DNA from: Jeotgalibacillus soli
Lineage (GTDB): Bacteria > Bacillota > Bacilli > Bacillales > Jeotgalibacillaceae
NCBI RefSeq assembly: GCF_000829435.1
Contig: NZ_JXRP01000013.1
Coordinates: forward strand, 1-64,000
Reading direction: 5' to 3'
DNA length: 64,000 nucleotides
Part shown: piece by piece, positions 30,247 to 41,098 of the stretch
Position numbering within the stretch: position 1 is the first letter of the stretch
Layout: each line of letters begins with the position of its first letter
Position numbers and translations under genes: made by a program
The notes under the pieces: model-generated
Seen by the model: only the letters and a program-made list of their open reading frames with translations
Databases searched by the model: none
What the model was told of the DNA's origin: nothing

Positions 30247-32646
30247 TTAGCGATTAGGACGGATTTTCCAAATATCCTTCGCGTATTCAGATACAGTTCG
30301 GTCACTGGAAAAGAAACCGGACTGGGCAATATTGTGAATGCTCATTTCCAACCAGCGCTTTCTATCAGCATAGGCTTCAGCTACCCGTTCGTGAGAGTCC
30401 TGGTAAGAAGCAAAGTCTTTTAATAAAAAGTATTGATCGTTCTCCATTAAGAGTGAGTCAGCGATCGGTTCGAAATCATAATAAGCATCCTCAAAAAAAC
30501 CAGAAGTAAGCTGGTCCACAACCTGCTTGATTCTGCGATCATTATGATAATAATCGTGAGAATGGTAGCCGCCGTGTCTCTCATATTGCATGACTTGATT
30601 TGCTTTTAAACCAAAGATAAAAATGTTTTCCGGACCTACTAACTCAGCGATTTCAACATTTGCCCCGTCAAGTGTACCCAGTGTGACTGCCCCGTTCATC
30701 ATGAACTTCATATTGCCGGTGCCGGATGCCTCTTTACTGGCTGTTGAAATTTGCTCACTTACATTCGTAGCAGGAATGATTTTCTCTGCGAGAGAGACGC
30801 TGTAATTCTCTAAAAAAACGACCTTTATATATTCTTTAGTCAAAGGATCATTGTTTACAATTTTGGCTACAGAATGAATGAGTTTAATGACTCGTTTGGC
30901 AAAATCATATCCTGGAGCCGCCTTAGCACCGAAAATAAACGTTCTTGGGTGCGGGCGATAGGATGAGTCTTCCTTCATCCGATTGTAAAGATGCATAATA
31001 TGCAAAACATTCATAAGCTGGCGTTTATAGGCATGAAGCCTCTTAATTTGCACATCGAAAATGGATGTTTCATCGATAACAATATTGTTTCTCTGATGAA
31101 TAAGAGCAGCAAGCTCCTGTTTGCGATTTAGTTTTATTTGGTTGATTTCTTCTTGAAAGGCAGCATCAGCAGCAAATGGTAAAAGCTTCTTCATTTGTTC
31201 AGTTTCTGTGATCCAGCCGATGCCAATTGCACTGGAGATCGTGTCTGCAAGCCCCTTGTTAGATTGAATCAGCCATCGCCGATGTGTGATTCCATTGGTT
31301 TTATTATTAAATCGATAAGGATAAAATTCGTTGAAATTACTCATCTCACGCCGTTTTAAAATTTCAGTATGCAACTTTGCTACACCATTTACACTGTGGC
31401 TTCCCACAATGGAAAGATGAGCCATCTTGACATACCCATGAGCTATAATGGCCATTTGTTCGATGCGATCCCAATCTCCAGGATATTCATCCCATAGCTC
31501 CTTACAGAAGCGTTTATTAATCTCCTCAATAATCATATAAATACGAGGGAATAATGGCTTGAAGAGATCGATGGACCATTTCTCTAATGCTTCAGAAAGA
31601 ATCGTATGATTTGTATAGGAAATCGTATTTGTGACAATCGGCCAAGCTTCCTCCCAGCGCATTCCCTCTTCATCAATTAAGATTCTCATCAATTCTGGGA
31701 TGGCAAGAGCTGGATGGGTGTCATTGATATGGATCGCAACATATTCGTGAAAATGGTAAAGGTCACCATGATTTTTTTTGAAGTCACGAATAATGCTTTT
31801 TAAACTAGCGGTCACTAGAAAATATTGCTGTTTTAAACGCAGAATTTTTCCATCGTTGGACATATCATTCGGATAGAGAAATTCGGATATTTGTTCGGTT
31901 TCTTTTTTGTATTGCATAAAGTCTTTATGGAGGGGATAGTGCTTGGAAGGCTCTGCCCCCCATAGGCGCAATGTATTAACATGGTCCGTATTAAAACCAA
32001 GAACAGGAATGTCGAATGGAACGGCAAGTACGGTTTCCGCGTGATCATGAACAAATTGGAGCTTTCCATTTTGTTCAACCCACTTTACGTCACCCCAAAA
32101 AGGGACTTCAATCGCTAGATCGGCTTTTCGAACTTCCCATACATTTCCGTTGCGCAGCCATTGTTCAGGCAGCTCAACTTGGTAACCATCAATGATTTTT
32201 TGCTCGAATAATCCATGCTTGTAGCGAATGCCGTAGCCGTGTCCAGGCAGTTCAAGAGAAGCCATTGAATCTAGAAAACAAGCTGCCAGCCTGCCGAGTC
32301 CGCCGTTTCCTAAGCCTGCATCGGCCTCTGCTTCCTCAAGATCTGAAAGCTCTACCCCCAAATCTTTTAACCCTTCATCTACTACATCGCGTATTCTTAA
32401 ATTAATGAGTGTACTCATTAAGAGTCGGCCAAGCAGAAACTCGATGGACAAATAATAGACTTTTTTATGGTTCCCTTGACGAGATTCCTCATTGGATGCT
32501 ATCCAGTTCGTACTAATATATTCACGCACCATCAATCCCAAGGTATGATACTGATCGCGGCTGGTTGAATTACCGAATGAAACGCTTGCTGTTTGTTCTA
32601 AGCGTTGTAGAAAAGATGCTTTAAATACTTCTTTATTTATAAACAA
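30247..32646 (-). CDS. glgP: Glycogen phosphorylase
   Basis: A 799-residue GT35 enzyme that releases glucose-1-phosphate from glycogen. The N-terminal DAGLGNGGLGRLAACFLDS and the PLP-lysine motif EASGTGNMKFMMNG are intact, as is NKTNGITHRRWL. Length is normal. It is the last gene of glgBCDAP, 3 bases after glgA. Confidence 0.96.
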   Translation of the reverse strand: MFINKEVFKASFLQRLEQTASVSFGNSTSRDQYHTLGLMVREYISTNWIASNEESRQGNHKKVYYLSIEFLLGRLLMSTLINLRIRDVVDEGLKDLGVELSDLEEAEADAGLGNGGLGRLAACFLDSMASLELPGHGYGIRYKHGLFEQKIIDGYQVELPEQWLRNGNVWEVRKADLAIEVPFWGDVKWVEQNGKLQFVHDHAETVLAVPFDIPVLGFNTDHVNTLRLWGAEPSKHYPLHKDFMQYKKETEQISEFLYPNDMSNDGKILRLKQQYFLVTASLKSIIRDFKKNHGDLYHFHEYVAIHINDTHPALAIPELMRILIDEEGMRWEEAWPIVTNTISYTNHTILSEALEKWSIDLFKPLFPRIYMIIEEINKRFCKELWDEYPGDWDRIEQMAIIAHGYVKMAHLSIVGSHSVNGVAKLHTEILKRREMSNFNEFYPYRFNNKTNGITHRRWLIQSNKGLADTISSAIGIGWITETEQMKKLLPFAADAAFQEEINQIKLNRKQELAALIHQRNNIVIDETSIFDVQIKRLHAYKRQLMNVLHIMHLYNRMKEDSSYRPHPRTFIFGAKAAPGYDFAKRVIKLIHSVAKIVNNDPLTKEYIKVVFLENYSVSLAEKIIPATNVSEQISTASKEASGTGNMKFMMNGAVTLGTLDGANVEIAELVGPENIFIFGLKANQVMQYERHGGYHSHDYYHNDRRIKQVVDQLTSGFFEDAYYDFEPIADSLLMENDQYFLLKDFASYQDSHERVAEAYADRKRWLEMSIHNIAQSGFFSSDRTVSEYAKDIWKIRPNR

Positions 32647-32649
32647 TTG

Positions 32650-34089
32650 CTAGCGCCTCCTCTTAAGCTTAGAATACAGATCAAAATATTGTTTGGCTGA
32701 TTGTGCCCAGCTGTAATCTCCAGACATGGCATTCTCCATTAATAAAGGCCAGAGGGTTTCATGGTTATAAAATGAAAGCGCACGTTTGATCGTATTCTTC
32801 ATGTCATGAGCATTATAATTTGTAAAAGTAAAGCCATTACCCGTTGAATCGAATTCGTTTAAAGCTTGAACTGTATCGTTTAGTCCCCCCGTTTCTCTCA
32901 CAATTGGAATCGTTCCATAGCGGAGAGAAATAAGCTGACTTAATCCACATGGTTCAAAGAGGGAGGGCATCAAGAAAAAATCAGCTCCTGCATAAATGCG
33001 GTGAGCCATTGCTTCGTTAAAGCCTATGTATACACCTGCATTGCTTGGGTAAGCACCAGCCAAATGGTTGAAATATCCTTCAAATTCTGGATCACCGCTT
33101 CCAAGAACGACTAATTGGACATTTTCTTCTTCCAGCAGCTCATGCATCACTCTTTTGACAAGTGAGAGCCCTTTTTGCTCGGTTAGGCGGGTTACCATCG
33201 CAATAATTGGAACATCCTCTGATTGAGGCAGGTCAAATTCTTTTTGAAGCGCTAATTTATTTTGTTTTTTCATTTCCAATTCTGAAAAACTGTAGGGCTC
33301 AGCAATATGCGGATTATTTTCTGGATTATAGCTGTCTGTATCGATGCCGTTAATAATACCCTGAAGCTTAAAGGATTGCTCTCTAAGAAGCCCGTCTAGA
33401 TTTTCACCAAAGAAGGGTGTTTGAATTTCATTTTTATAAGTTGGACTTACGGTTGTAAGAGCATTTGAAGCTAGAATGGCCCCTTTCATAAAACTAACAG
33501 CGCCATTAAACTCTAATTCACCAGAATGAAAGTAACCATTGTCTAAATTCAGCAGATCCTCAAGAACACCTTGTGGAAAAAGACCTTGGAACTGCAAATT
33601 ATGGATTGTAAAAACTGTACGGATATCGCGATAAAAATTATCATGACGATATTTACGGTCCAGTAAATATGGAACCATACCGGTATGCCAATCATGGCAA
33701 TGAATAATATCCGGTTTAAATGGAATTACTGGCAGAGCTTCTAAAATAGCCTGGCAAAAAAATGAAAAACGTTCCCCATCGTCATAATGACCATAAAGTG
33801 AATCGCGGTAGAAATAGTATTCATTTTCAATAAGGTAATAGGTAATGCCATTATATTCTAGCTGTTCAACTCCACAGTATTGATTACGCCAGCCCACCTG
33901 TACTCTGAAAGATGCAATCTTTTTTGCTTTTGATAAGAATTCTGACGAGATAAACCCGTATTTAGGCATGATCACTCGTACATCAGCATCTAGCTTCTTT
34001 AGTTCTTTTGGAAGGGCCCCGGCAACATCGCCGAGACCTCCTGATTTAACAAAGGGTGCGCATTCTGAAACCGTAAATAAGATTCTCAC
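32650..34089 (-). CDS. glgA: Glycogen synthase (ADP-glucose)
   Basis: A 479-residue GT5 glycosyltransferase that extends alpha-1,4-glucan. The N-terminal ADP-glucose loop KSGGLGDVAGALPKEL (about 15-30) and the C-terminal PSLFEPCGLSQL with its conserved Glu are present. It overlaps glgD by 4 bases. Confidence 0.96.
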   Translation of the reverse strand: MRILFTVSECAPFVKSGGLGDVAGALPKELKKLDADVRVIMPKYGFISSEFLSKAKKIASFRVQVGWRNQYCGVEQLEYNGITYYLIENEYYFYRDSLYGHYDDGERFSFFCQAILEALPVIPFKPDIIHCHDWHTGMVPYLLDRKYRHDNFYRDIRTVFTIHNLQFQGLFPQGVLEDLLNLDNGYFHSGELEFNGAVSFMKGAILASNALTTVSPTYKNEIQTPFFGENLDGLLREQSFKLQGIINGIDTDSYNPENNPHIAEPYSFSELEMKKQNKLALQKEFDLPQSEDVPIIAMVTRLTEQKGLSLVKRVMHELLEEENVQLVVLGSGDPEFEGYFNHLAGAYPSNAGVYIGFNEAMAHRIYAGADFFLMPSLFEPCGLSQLISLRYGTIPIVRETGGLNDTVQALNEFDSTGNGFTFTNYNAHDMKNTIKRALSFYNHETLWPLLMENAMSGDYSWAQSAKQYFDLYSKLKRRR

Positions 34090-35111
34090 TTGCTCACCGC
34101 CATTTCACGAACAGCCCCTTTACGAAGAACAAGCGGCTTATCTGATGTCCCTTTAAGCGTTACCCCATCCTGGATGCGAACATCCTTATCAAGAATGACA
34201 TATTCTAAATGGCAATTTTCACCGATTTGGCTTTTTTGCATAACAATACAGTTTTTTACAACAGAATGATTTCCGATTTTTACGGCACGGGATACGATAC
34301 TGCTATCCACACGACCATGAATAATGCCTCCATTAGCGACCATTGAATTCGTTACAACGGATTCAGCACTATAGCGGGTAGGAGGTTCATCTTTAACCTT
34401 TGTGAAGACTGGACGATCAGTCGAAAATAGCTGACTCCATATTGAGTGGTCCAGAAGATCCATAGAATGCTTGAAGTAAGCATCGATCGAGTCCATAACG
34501 GCTGCATATCCGTGATGCTCGTATCCGCCAATTTTGTAATGGTGAAGAGGCTGTGTGGCAACATCGGAAATACTAATAAATTGTGAATTTTTTCGATTCT
34601 GGATTAATTCAATGAGCAATGATTTTTTTAGGATATACATTTCAAGTGAGCGGCTGCTTGTCGTGATTTCTGTAATATCATTATCCTGAATTAAATGCTC
34701 AGCCAATGCCTCATTTAAATCAATACTTGCAATTGTGTAGCTGTTCGCGATTAAAATATAATCCTGATGGCTTCTCTCGAAAAAGTCGAGATGCTGTTCA
34801 AGGCGGTCAAATGACCCAACGTTGCTGTTCTCATTCGGTTCGAAGTAAGGAGGGAAGAAGAATAAGCCATCTCTTTTTCTGTCGAGATCCCAATTCTTCC
34901 CTGAACCGATATGATCCATTAACGATCGATATTGATGTCTAGGGAAAATAGCAACACTTTCAACCCCTGAATTCACCATGTTGGATAGAATGAAGTCGAT
35001 AAAACGATAGCGTCCTGCAAAAGGAATGGAAGCAACAGAGCGGTTAAGTGATAAATCCTGAAGTCCTTTTACTGAAGTAGCTGCATCAATTACGCCAAGT
35101 AAACGGCTCAT
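34086..35111 (-). CDS. glgD: Glucose-1-phosphate adenylyltransferase subunit GlgD
   Basis: A 341-residue homologue of GlgC that forms the heteromeric ADP-glucose pyrophosphorylase of Bacillus. It has the nucleotidyltransferase fold and C-terminal left-handed beta helix, but the N-terminal GGxGxRL loop of GlgC is replaced ([12 protein letters not shown]), as expected of the regulatory subunit. It overlaps both neighbours by 4 bases. Confidence 0.94.
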   Translation of the reverse strand: MSRLLGVIDAATSVKGLQDLSLNRSVASIPFAGRYRFIDFILSNMVNSGVESVAIFPRHQYRSLMDHIGSGKNWDLDRKRDGLFFFPPYFEPNENSNVGSFDRLEQHLDFFERSHQDYILIANSYTIASIDLNEALAEHLIQDNDITEITTSSRSLEMYILKKSLLIELIQNRKNSQFISISDVATQPLHHYKIGGYEHHGYAAVMDSIDAYFKHSMDLLDHSIWSQLFSTDRPVFTKVKDEPPTRYSAESVVTNSMVANGGIIHGRVDSSIVSRAVKIGNHSVVKNCIVMQKSQIGENCHLEYVILDKDVRIQDGVTLKGTSDKPLVLRKGAVREMAVSK

Positions 35112-36265
35112 GCGGTCACGTCCTTTCTAAGTTGTTCAATCATTTCATTCGTTACTAAGATAATTTCATCAGAGCCTTCCTCTGGCTTAATTGTAATGCC
35201 ATCTGGAATAATGATCCCTTCAGGAATAATGGCCCGCTCTACCGTTGCATTTTTGCCAATGACGGCATCAGGTAAAACGACTGCCTGATGAAGGGAAGCC
35301 CCTTCTTTAATTTCGACCCCTTGGAAAATCACAGAGTGGTGAACGGTTCCCTCGATATAGCAGCCTTCGTTTATAAGTGATTCTTTTACTACAGCCTGTA
35401 CTGAAAGGTATTGGGGTGGCTGATTGGGGTTACGTGAATAAATTCTCCAAGAGTGGTCAAATAAATTCAGTCCTGGGTTATCTTCAAGTAAATCCATATT
35501 TGCTTCCCATAAGCTTTTCACGGTACCGACATCTTTCCAATAGCCTTGAAACGGATAGGCGATTAGCCTTTTATTTTCTTTTAAAAACAGAGGAATTAAA
35601 TCTTTTCCAAAATCATGGGTGGATTCTGTATTGATATTGTCCACATCAAGATATTTCTTTAGCTGTGACCAATTGAATATATAAATGCCCATGGAGGCTA
35701 GGTTGTTTTTTGGATTTTTTGGTTTTTCATCAAATTCAAGAATTTCTAACTCACTGTTTGTGTTCATGATGCCGAAGCGGCTTGCCTCATCCCAAGGAAC
35801 TTCAACTACTGAAATCGTGGCATCTGCTTCATTTTGAATATGGTAATCAAGCATTTTTGAATAATCCATTTTGTATATATGATCCCCTGATAGGATCAGC
35901 ACATATTCAGGGTTATACTGCTCAAGGTAATTCATGTTTTGATATATGGCATTTGCTGTTCCGGTGTACCATTTCACACCTGTTGATTCAGTGTAGGGAG
36001 GGAGAACCGTTACACCGCCGTTGCGACGATCCAGATCCCATGCACTTCCTATACCAATATATGTGTTTAATACGAGGGGCTGGTATTGAGTCAGTACGCC
36101 GACTGTGTCAATACCGGAATTCGTGCAATTGCTTAGTGTGAAATCAATAATTCTATATTTGCCTCCAAAAGGAACCGCTGGTTTGGCAATATTAGTAGTT
36201 AATGAATGCAACCTGCTTCCTTGTCCTCCTGCTAGTAACATCGCCACACACTTCTTTTTTACCAT
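35108..36265 (-). CDS. glgC: Glucose-1-phosphate adenylyltransferase catalytic subunit
   Basis: A 385-residue catalytic subunit making ADP-glucose from ATP and glucose-1-phosphate. [12 protein letters not shown] (about 8-19), [23 protein letters not shown] and the C-terminal hexapeptide helix are visible. I start at the ATG at 36265 (MVKKKCVAM), preceded by GAGGAGTG. The frame extends 16 codons further upstream without a ribosome site. Confidence 0.95.
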   Translation of the reverse strand: MVKKKCVAMLLAGGQGSRLHSLTTNIAKPAVPFGGKYRIIDFTLSNCTNSGIDTVGVLTQYQPLVLNTYIGIGSAWDLDRRNGGVTVLPPYTESTGVKWYTGTANAIYQNMNYLEQYNPEYVLILSGDHIYKMDYSKMLDYHIQNEADATISVVEVPWDEASRFGIMNTNSELEILEFDEKPKNPKNNLASMGIYIFNWSQLKKYLDVDNINTESTHDFGKDLIPLFLKENKRLIAYPFQGYWKDVGTVKSLWEANMDLLEDNPGLNLFDHSWRIYSRNPNQPPQYLSVQAVVKESLINEGCYIEGTVHHSVIFQGVEIKEGASLHQAVVLPDAVIGKNATVERAIIPEGIIIPDGITIKPEEGSDEIILVTNEMIEQLRKDVTA

Positions 36266-36320
36266 TGTGTTGTCACACTCCTCAATGTAGTAGGTTAATA
36301 AAATTTTGCACAATCATTCT

Positions 36321-38183
36321 TTATTTAGTAGGCTTCCAGACGGTTATCCCTAAAGGAGGGATATGGATGGATAAGGAATGATCACGACGGTGAGCAGGAG
36401 CTGCTTGAGTGTCGATTTTTACCAAATGGTCCGTTCCCGTTCCGCCGAAGGATCCTTCGTTACTATTGAATATTTCTTCCCATCTTCCTTCAAAAGGTGC
36501 ACCGACTTTGTAATCGTTATATTCAATGTTAGTGAAATTACAGACAATCATTAATGTGTCCTTTTTTCGTTTTCCACGTCTAATGAAAGAAAAAATACTT
36601 TGTTCGGCATTGTCTGCATCGATCCACTCGAACCCTTGAGGATCATGGTCCAACTCATAAAGGGCTTTGTTTTGGTGGTAAAATTCCAGAAGGTTTTGTG
36701 TGTATTTATGCATCTGAGAATGTGATTCATAATCGAGAAGGAACCAATCCAGTCCTTGAACAAATTTCCATTCATCAAATTGGCCAAATTCAGCTCCCAT
36801 AAATAGTAATTTTTTCCCCGGATGGGCCATCATAAAACCTAAAAGTAATCGAAGCTGTGCAAATTTCTCCCAATACTCTCCAGGCATCTTATGTAAGAGA
36901 GAGCGCTTTCCATGCACAACTTCATCATGAGAAAGTGGTAAAATGAAATTCTCTGAGTAAGCATACACCAGAGAGAAAGTCATCTTATGATGGTGATCTC
37001 TTCGAGCGAAGGGAGGCAGCTCCATATAAGACAACACATCGTTCATCCATCCCATGCTCCATTTGTAATTGAATCCAAGCCCGCCTTCATGCACAGGAGC
37101 CGTAACATTTGGCCAATCCGTTGAATCTTCGGCCATCATTAAAAATTGCGGATTTTCGTCGAATACTGCCGTATTTAATTTCTGTAAAAATTTCACTGCG
37201 TATGGGTTTTCGGTAAGAGGCTCGCTGTTTGCCCAATAAAGCATATTGGCAACCGCATCCACTCGAATGCCATCAATGCGGAAATGCTCCATCCAATAAA
37301 TAGCGTTTGAAATTAAAAAGCTTTGTACCTCACCTTTTGTTAAATTAAAATTTGCTGTTCCCCACTCCCAATTTTCCCGATCACTCGTCTTGTCGTACTC
37401 AAAGGCCGGTTCTCCATCAAACATATAAAGTCCATGTGCATCTTTGCAAAAATGCCCGGGAACCCAGTCCAATAAAACGCCGATATCTTCCTGATGGCAA
37501 TGATCAATAAAGTACATCAAGTCATGAGGGGTACCAAAGCGGCTGGTAGGAGAAAAATATCCTGTTCCCTGATAGCCCCAGGAAGCATCAAGAGGGTGCT
37601 CTGTCAGCGGCAACAGTTCAATATGGGTAAAGCCGCGTTCTTTTACGTAAGGGATCAGCTCGTCTACAAGCTCACGATAAGTAAAATAGGAGCTATCTTC
37701 TTTTTGTTTCCATGAATTTAAATGGAGTTCATAGATTGAGAGAGGACGTTCGTAAATCGGTTTCCTTCTTTTTACTCGCTGGCGATAGCGCTGGTCTCCC
37801 CATTTATAGCCTTTTAGATCATAGACAATCGAGGCTGTATTTGGACGCAGCTCAGAAAAAAAAGCAAACGGATCAGCTTTTAACAATTTTGTACCTGAAC
37901 GGGTGATAATTTCATACTTGTAGATTTCACCTTCGAGGCTTTGATCAATGGTCAAAGTCCAGATCCCTTCCTCGTTTATTTTTTCAAGTCTGTGTTCATT
38001 TCCATTCCATTGATTGAAGTTACCTACCACAGACACTGATTGCGCATGAGGAGCCCATACTGTAAATCGAGTAGAAATATGTTTACGCGTTTTAAGCAAA
38101 TGCGCACCAAACATTTTATGAGCTCGATGCAAGGAACCTTCATGAAATAAATGGACATCATAATCGCTTGGAGCAGTTATCAT
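36321..38183 (-). CDS. glgB: 1,4-alpha-glucan branching enzyme
   Basis: A 620-residue GH13 enzyme that makes alpha-1,6 branches. A CBM48 N-terminal domain (FTVWAPHAQSVSVVGNFNQW) is followed by the barrel with the nucleophile in DGIRVDAVANML, the acid/base Glu in MMAEDSTDWP and LSHDEVVHGK. GGATGAGG precedes the ATG. It is the first gene of the glgBCDAP operon. Confidence 0.96.
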   Translation of the reverse strand: MITAPSDYDVHLFHEGSLHRAHKMFGAHLLKTRKHISTRFTVWAPHAQSVSVVGNFNQWNGNEHRLEKINEEGIWTLTIDQSLEGEIYKYEIITRSGTKLLKADPFAFFSELRPNTASIVYDLKGYKWGDQRYRQRVKRRKPIYERPLSIYELHLNSWKQKEDSSYFTYRELVDELIPYVKERGFTHIELLPLTEHPLDASWGYQGTGYFSPTSRFGTPHDLMYFIDHCHQEDIGVLLDWVPGHFCKDAHGLYMFDGEPAFEYDKTSDRENWEWGTANFNLTKGEVQSFLISNAIYWMEHFRIDGIRVDAVANMLYWANSEPLTENPYAVKFLQKLNTAVFDENPQFLMMAEDSTDWPNVTAPVHEGGLGFNYKWSMGWMNDVLSYMELPPFARRDHHHKMTFSLVYAYSENFILPLSHDEVVHGKRSLLHKMPGEYWEKFAQLRLLLGFMMAHPGKKLLFMGAEFGQFDEWKFVQGLDWFLLDYESHSQMHKYTQNLLEFYHQNKALYELDHDPQGFEWIDADNAEQSIFSFIRRGKRKKDTLMIVCNFTNIEYNDYKVGAPFEGRWEEIFNSNEGSFGGTGTDHLVKIDTQAAPAHRRDHSLSIHIPPLGITVWKPTK

Positions 38184-38496
38184 ATGTTTTCCTCATCCTT
38201 TCGTAAGATTGTATAGTACTTATTCAACAGGAAGAGAGGAAATCCCTTGAAGAATTCTAAAAAAAAAATGATCATTCCTATAATTCATTATAATTAATAA
38301 ATACTATATATAAAAAATATTTCATACCTTATATTTCGACATATAGAAGAAACTCGTCGAAAACAAGTCGAACGGTTTACATAATTTCCGGATCATAATA
38401 TTAATATCGAATGTAAACGTTTAATAAATGTAGGTAAATTAAGGATGAAAAGGTTGGGATTCAGGAATGACTACCTATTCTCATACCCTAATTAAA
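38184..38496. other. Upstream region of the glycogen operon, with a possible cre site
   Basis: The region is AT-rich with no gene. ATGTAAACGTTTAAT at 38411-38425 resembles the CcpA catabolite element WTGNAARCGNWWWCAW except for its end. It lies about 230 bases before glgB. I found no promoter with good hexamers. Confidence 0.35.
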
Positions 38497-38498
38497 TA

Positions 38499-38526
38499 AA
38501 AAAGAACCGCTTTTCAGCGATTCTTT
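38499..38526 (-). terminator. Terminator of opuE
   Basis: On the minus strand AGAATCGCT-GAAA-AGCGGTTCT is followed by six T. It lies directly after the symporter stop. Confidence 0.85.
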
Positions 38527-38532
38527 TTAAAA

Positions 38533-40032
38533 TTATTTATTTGATTCAATTTCATGAATTTTTGTAAACTCATCAAATCCTTTTTGAACTTCCTTTTTAG
38601 GCCCTCCTGTAAGCTTACTTACTACAATTACAGCAATTAAGCTTAGGATGAAACCAGGGATCATTTCATACATAAGATTCGAAAGACTTTCAATGCTTAT
38701 CCATACAATGACTGTAACGGCACCAACAATCATCCCTGAAAGTGCTCCCCAACGGTTCATGCCCTTCCAGTAAAGACTTAGCAGAATAGCAGGACCGAAT
38801 GCAGAACCGAATCCTGCCCACGCATTCCCTACTAGACCAAGAATCGTATCGCTTGGTGTTAAGGACATCAAAATCGCTATAATGGATACGAGTAAAACTG
38901 ATAAGCGTCCAATTAATACCAGCTCTTTATCTGTAGCATTTCGCTTAATAAACGTATTGTAAAAGTCCTCTGTCAGCGCACTTGATGTAACGAGAAGCTG
39001 GGAGGAGACCGTGCTCATAATCGCTGCAAGAATTGCTGCAAGCAAGAATCCGGAAATAATCGGGTGGAACAATAGTTGAGAGAAGAAAACAAAAATGGTT
39101 TCCGGATCAGCGAGCGTCATGTCATTTGATGTGATATAAGCAGCTCCTGTAATACCGGTAAATACTGCACCAAGGATGGCAATAATCATCCAGGACATCC
39201 CGATGCGTCGAGCTGTTTTTAATGCTTTTACATTTTTAATGGCCATAAAACGGACAATGATATGAGGCTGGCCAAAGTAACCAAGACCCCAAGCCATTAA
39301 ACTTAAAAATCCTAGTATAGTTGTTCCTTGGAAAAAGCTTGTCATGGTTGGGCTGATTGTATTTAATGTATCAAAAGTTGGCCCAATTCCACCCAGTTCC
39401 ATAAATGCTACAACTGGAACAAGAACTAGCGCAAGAAACATAAGAATTCCTTGCACAAAATCAGTCATGCTTACCGCAAGAAAACCACCAAAAAGAGTAT
39501 AGGCAATCGTAACACTAGCCGTAAGAAATAATCCAACCCGATAATCGAATCCGAAGGCGCTATCAAATAGAACCCCTCCTGAGACCATCCCCGCAGAAGT
39601 GTAGAGGGTGAAGAATACGATGATAACAATGGCGGAAACAAAACGTAAAATTTTCGAGGTATCAGCGAATCGGTTTTCAAAGAAATCTGGAATCGTGATT
39701 GAGTCATTTGCAACCTCTGTATAGGTACGTAATCGAGGGGCAAGAAATAGATAATTTAAATAAGCGCCAATCGTCAAGCCAACAGCAATCCATATTTCAG
39801 AGAATCCTGAAACATAAAGTGCCCCTGGTAAGCCAAGAAGCATCCAGCCGCTCATATCAGAGGCACCTGCTGACAAAGCTGTTACCCCCGGTCCAAGCTT
39901 TCTTCCTCCCAGCATGTACTCTGATAGGTCACCTGTTGAATTTTTGTAGCCGTACCATCCAATCGCAAGCATGGCGATAAAATAGATCCCCAGTGAAATA
40001 TAAACTTCAAATCCAATTTCCACAGCTGACAT
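38533..40032 (-). CDS. opuE: Sodium/proline symporter (OpuE/PutP type)
   Basis: A 499-residue SSS-family transporter with about 13 hydrophobic segments. YMLGGRKLGPGVTALSAGASDMSGWMLLGLPGALY is the diagnostic N-terminal PutP block, described here by its position at about 40-74; the sodium-site Ser/Asp are in ASDMSGW. The locus matches opuE of B. subtilis, which takes up proline for osmoprotection, but a catabolic PutP role cannot be excluded. The soluble tail is short and charged. No sigma-B promoter was recognised upstream. Confidence 0.87.
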   Translation of the reverse strand: MSAVEIGFEVYISLGIYFIAMLAIGWYGYKNSTGDLSEYMLGGRKLGPGVTALSAGASDMSGWMLLGLPGALYVSGFSEIWIAVGLTIGAYLNYLFLAPRLRTYTEVANDSITIPDFFENRFADTSKILRFVSAIVIIVFFTLYTSAGMVSGGVLFDSAFGFDYRVGLFLTASVTIAYTLFGGFLAVSMTDFVQGILMFLALVLVPVVAFMELGGIGPTFDTLNTISPTMTSFFQGTTILGFLSLMAWGLGYFGQPHIIVRFMAIKNVKALKTARRIGMSWMIIAILGAVFTGITGAAYITSNDMTLADPETIFVFFSQLLFHPIISGFLLAAILAAIMSTVSSQLLVTSSALTEDFYNTFIKRNATDKELVLIGRLSVLLVSIIAILMSLTPSDTILGLVGNAWAGFGSAFGPAILLSLYWKGMNRWGALSGMIVGAVTVIVWISIESLSNLMYEMIPGFILSLIAVIVVSKLTGGPKKEVQKGFDEFTKIHEIESNK

Positions 40033-40476
40033 AAAATCTCTCCCTTCAATTTTTTTGTGTCTCTGTATCTATTGACACGGTTGTTGATTAACCTAACAAA
40101 TAAATAACGATAAGACAAGGCGATTAAACTGGATTTCCTTTAAGGGATTGGGCTGAATGCCCTATGAAGCCGGGACGCATAGCAAATCTTCCGGAAAATA
40201 AATTAAAAGTATTCTGAATATAAAGTGAATAAAAACCAGCAAAATAAAAGGCGTAAATAATCGTTTTATATTTGATGTTATTCCAGTATTTTTTTCAAAG
40301 ATGTGTGATCATAATAGAAGAGTAGAAATCTCAACTTTAGTCTTAATCCGGTGGGATAAAATATCATTCATTGAGGAAATCAAAGCAATTTCTTTGTTTT
40401 AATTGCTCAATCATGAACATAATAGAAAATGAGTGTATAATGATCAAAAAATGAAATATTCTTGAGGTGGTAATAG
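40033..40476. other. Divergent intergenic region between opuE and yueI
   Basis: There is no gene. GGGATTGGGCTGAATGCCC near 40144-40162 forms a small stem, and CAAAGCAATTTCTTTG at 40381-40396 is palindromic. The right end contains the yueI promoter; the opuE promoter was not identified. Confidence 0.5.
40414..40441 (+). promoter_or_regulatory. Possible sigma-A promoter of yueI
   Basis: TGAACA (40414-40419) and a consensus TATAAT (40436-40441) are separated by 16 bases, about 35 bases before the start codon. Confidence 0.5.
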
Positions 40477-40920
40477 ATGTCAGAAGGTAAGCGTACAGTC
40501 GATGATTATTTGCAGGATGGTATGTACGGTGCAAAGGAGACGTTGCCTAATGAACGGAGATTGTATTTAGGTACGATCAGAGAGCGAGTCGAAATCGTAT
40601 TAAAGCAAAATCAAGTCCGCGAGTCCACCGTCTATCCAGAAATCGAACAAGCATTGAAACGTTACCCGGATCTTCATTTATATTTAAATGGAAACATGAA
40701 TTATCGCTTCTTATCTAAATACGTTCAGTTAGCATCTGCATTAGGCAGATCCTATACGATGGTGACGAATAAGGAGCATAATTCTGAGTTTGGATTGGTC
40801 GCTGCACATGCTGATGCAGCGGAAAAGGAAGTCATTGAAGTGCCGAAAAGGACTGCTGGATCTGAGGAGCTAAAATCATCCGGAGGCTTCTTTAGTCGTT
40901 TGTTTAAGCGCAATAAATAG
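40477..40920 (+). CDS. DUF1694 protein (YueI-like)
   Basis: A 147-residue soluble protein of the YueI/DUF1694 family. It opens with VDDYLQDGMYGAKETLPNE and has the central LGTIRERVEIVL. Its basic C-terminus (FFSRLFKRNK) could touch membrane or nucleic acid. GAGGTGG precedes the ATG. Function is unknown. No terminator was found before the repeat downstream. Confidence 0.82.
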   Translation: MSEGKRTVDDYLQDGMYGAKETLPNERRLYLGTIRERVEIVLKQNQVRESTVYPEIEQALKRYPDLHLYLNGNMNYRFLSKYVQLASALGRSYTMVTNKEHNSEFGLVAAHADAAEKEVIEVPKRTAGSEELKSSGGFFSRLFKRNK

Positions 40921-40970
40921 AAGAGCTACTTTCTTCTATTAAAATGCGTATTTTTAAAAAATAGTTTTGT

Positions 40971-41044
40971 TAAAGTCCATTGTTGATGTTTGCAGAGCGT
41001 TGATTGGGGCGAGCACCTGAAGCGGAAATCAACAGACTCGTTTA
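40971..41044. repeat. Dispersed palindromic repeat, family R copy 4 (internally deleted)
   Basis: Only the two ends remain: AGTCCATTGTTGATGTTTGC-(A)GAGCGTTGATTGG on the left, joined directly to GCACCTGAAGCGGAAATC and AACAG on the right. About 100 bp of the GC-rich centre is missing compared with copy 1. Confidence 0.8.
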
Positions 41045-41056
41045 AATAGATCTTGA

Positions 41057-41098
41057 AGGTGCGCTATCTAGGCAGTTGCCGAGTATAGCGCCTTTTTG
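41057..41098 (+). terminator. Terminator upstream of gatC
   Basis: AGGTGCGCTAT and ATAGCGCCT form the stem (one bulge), followed by five T. It probably ends the yueI transcript before gatCAB. Confidence 0.75.

Noticed and set aside
40033-40476. Sigma-B promoter for opuE
   Set aside because: B. subtilis opuE has one, but I found no correctly spaced GTTT and GGGTAT pair on the minus strand.
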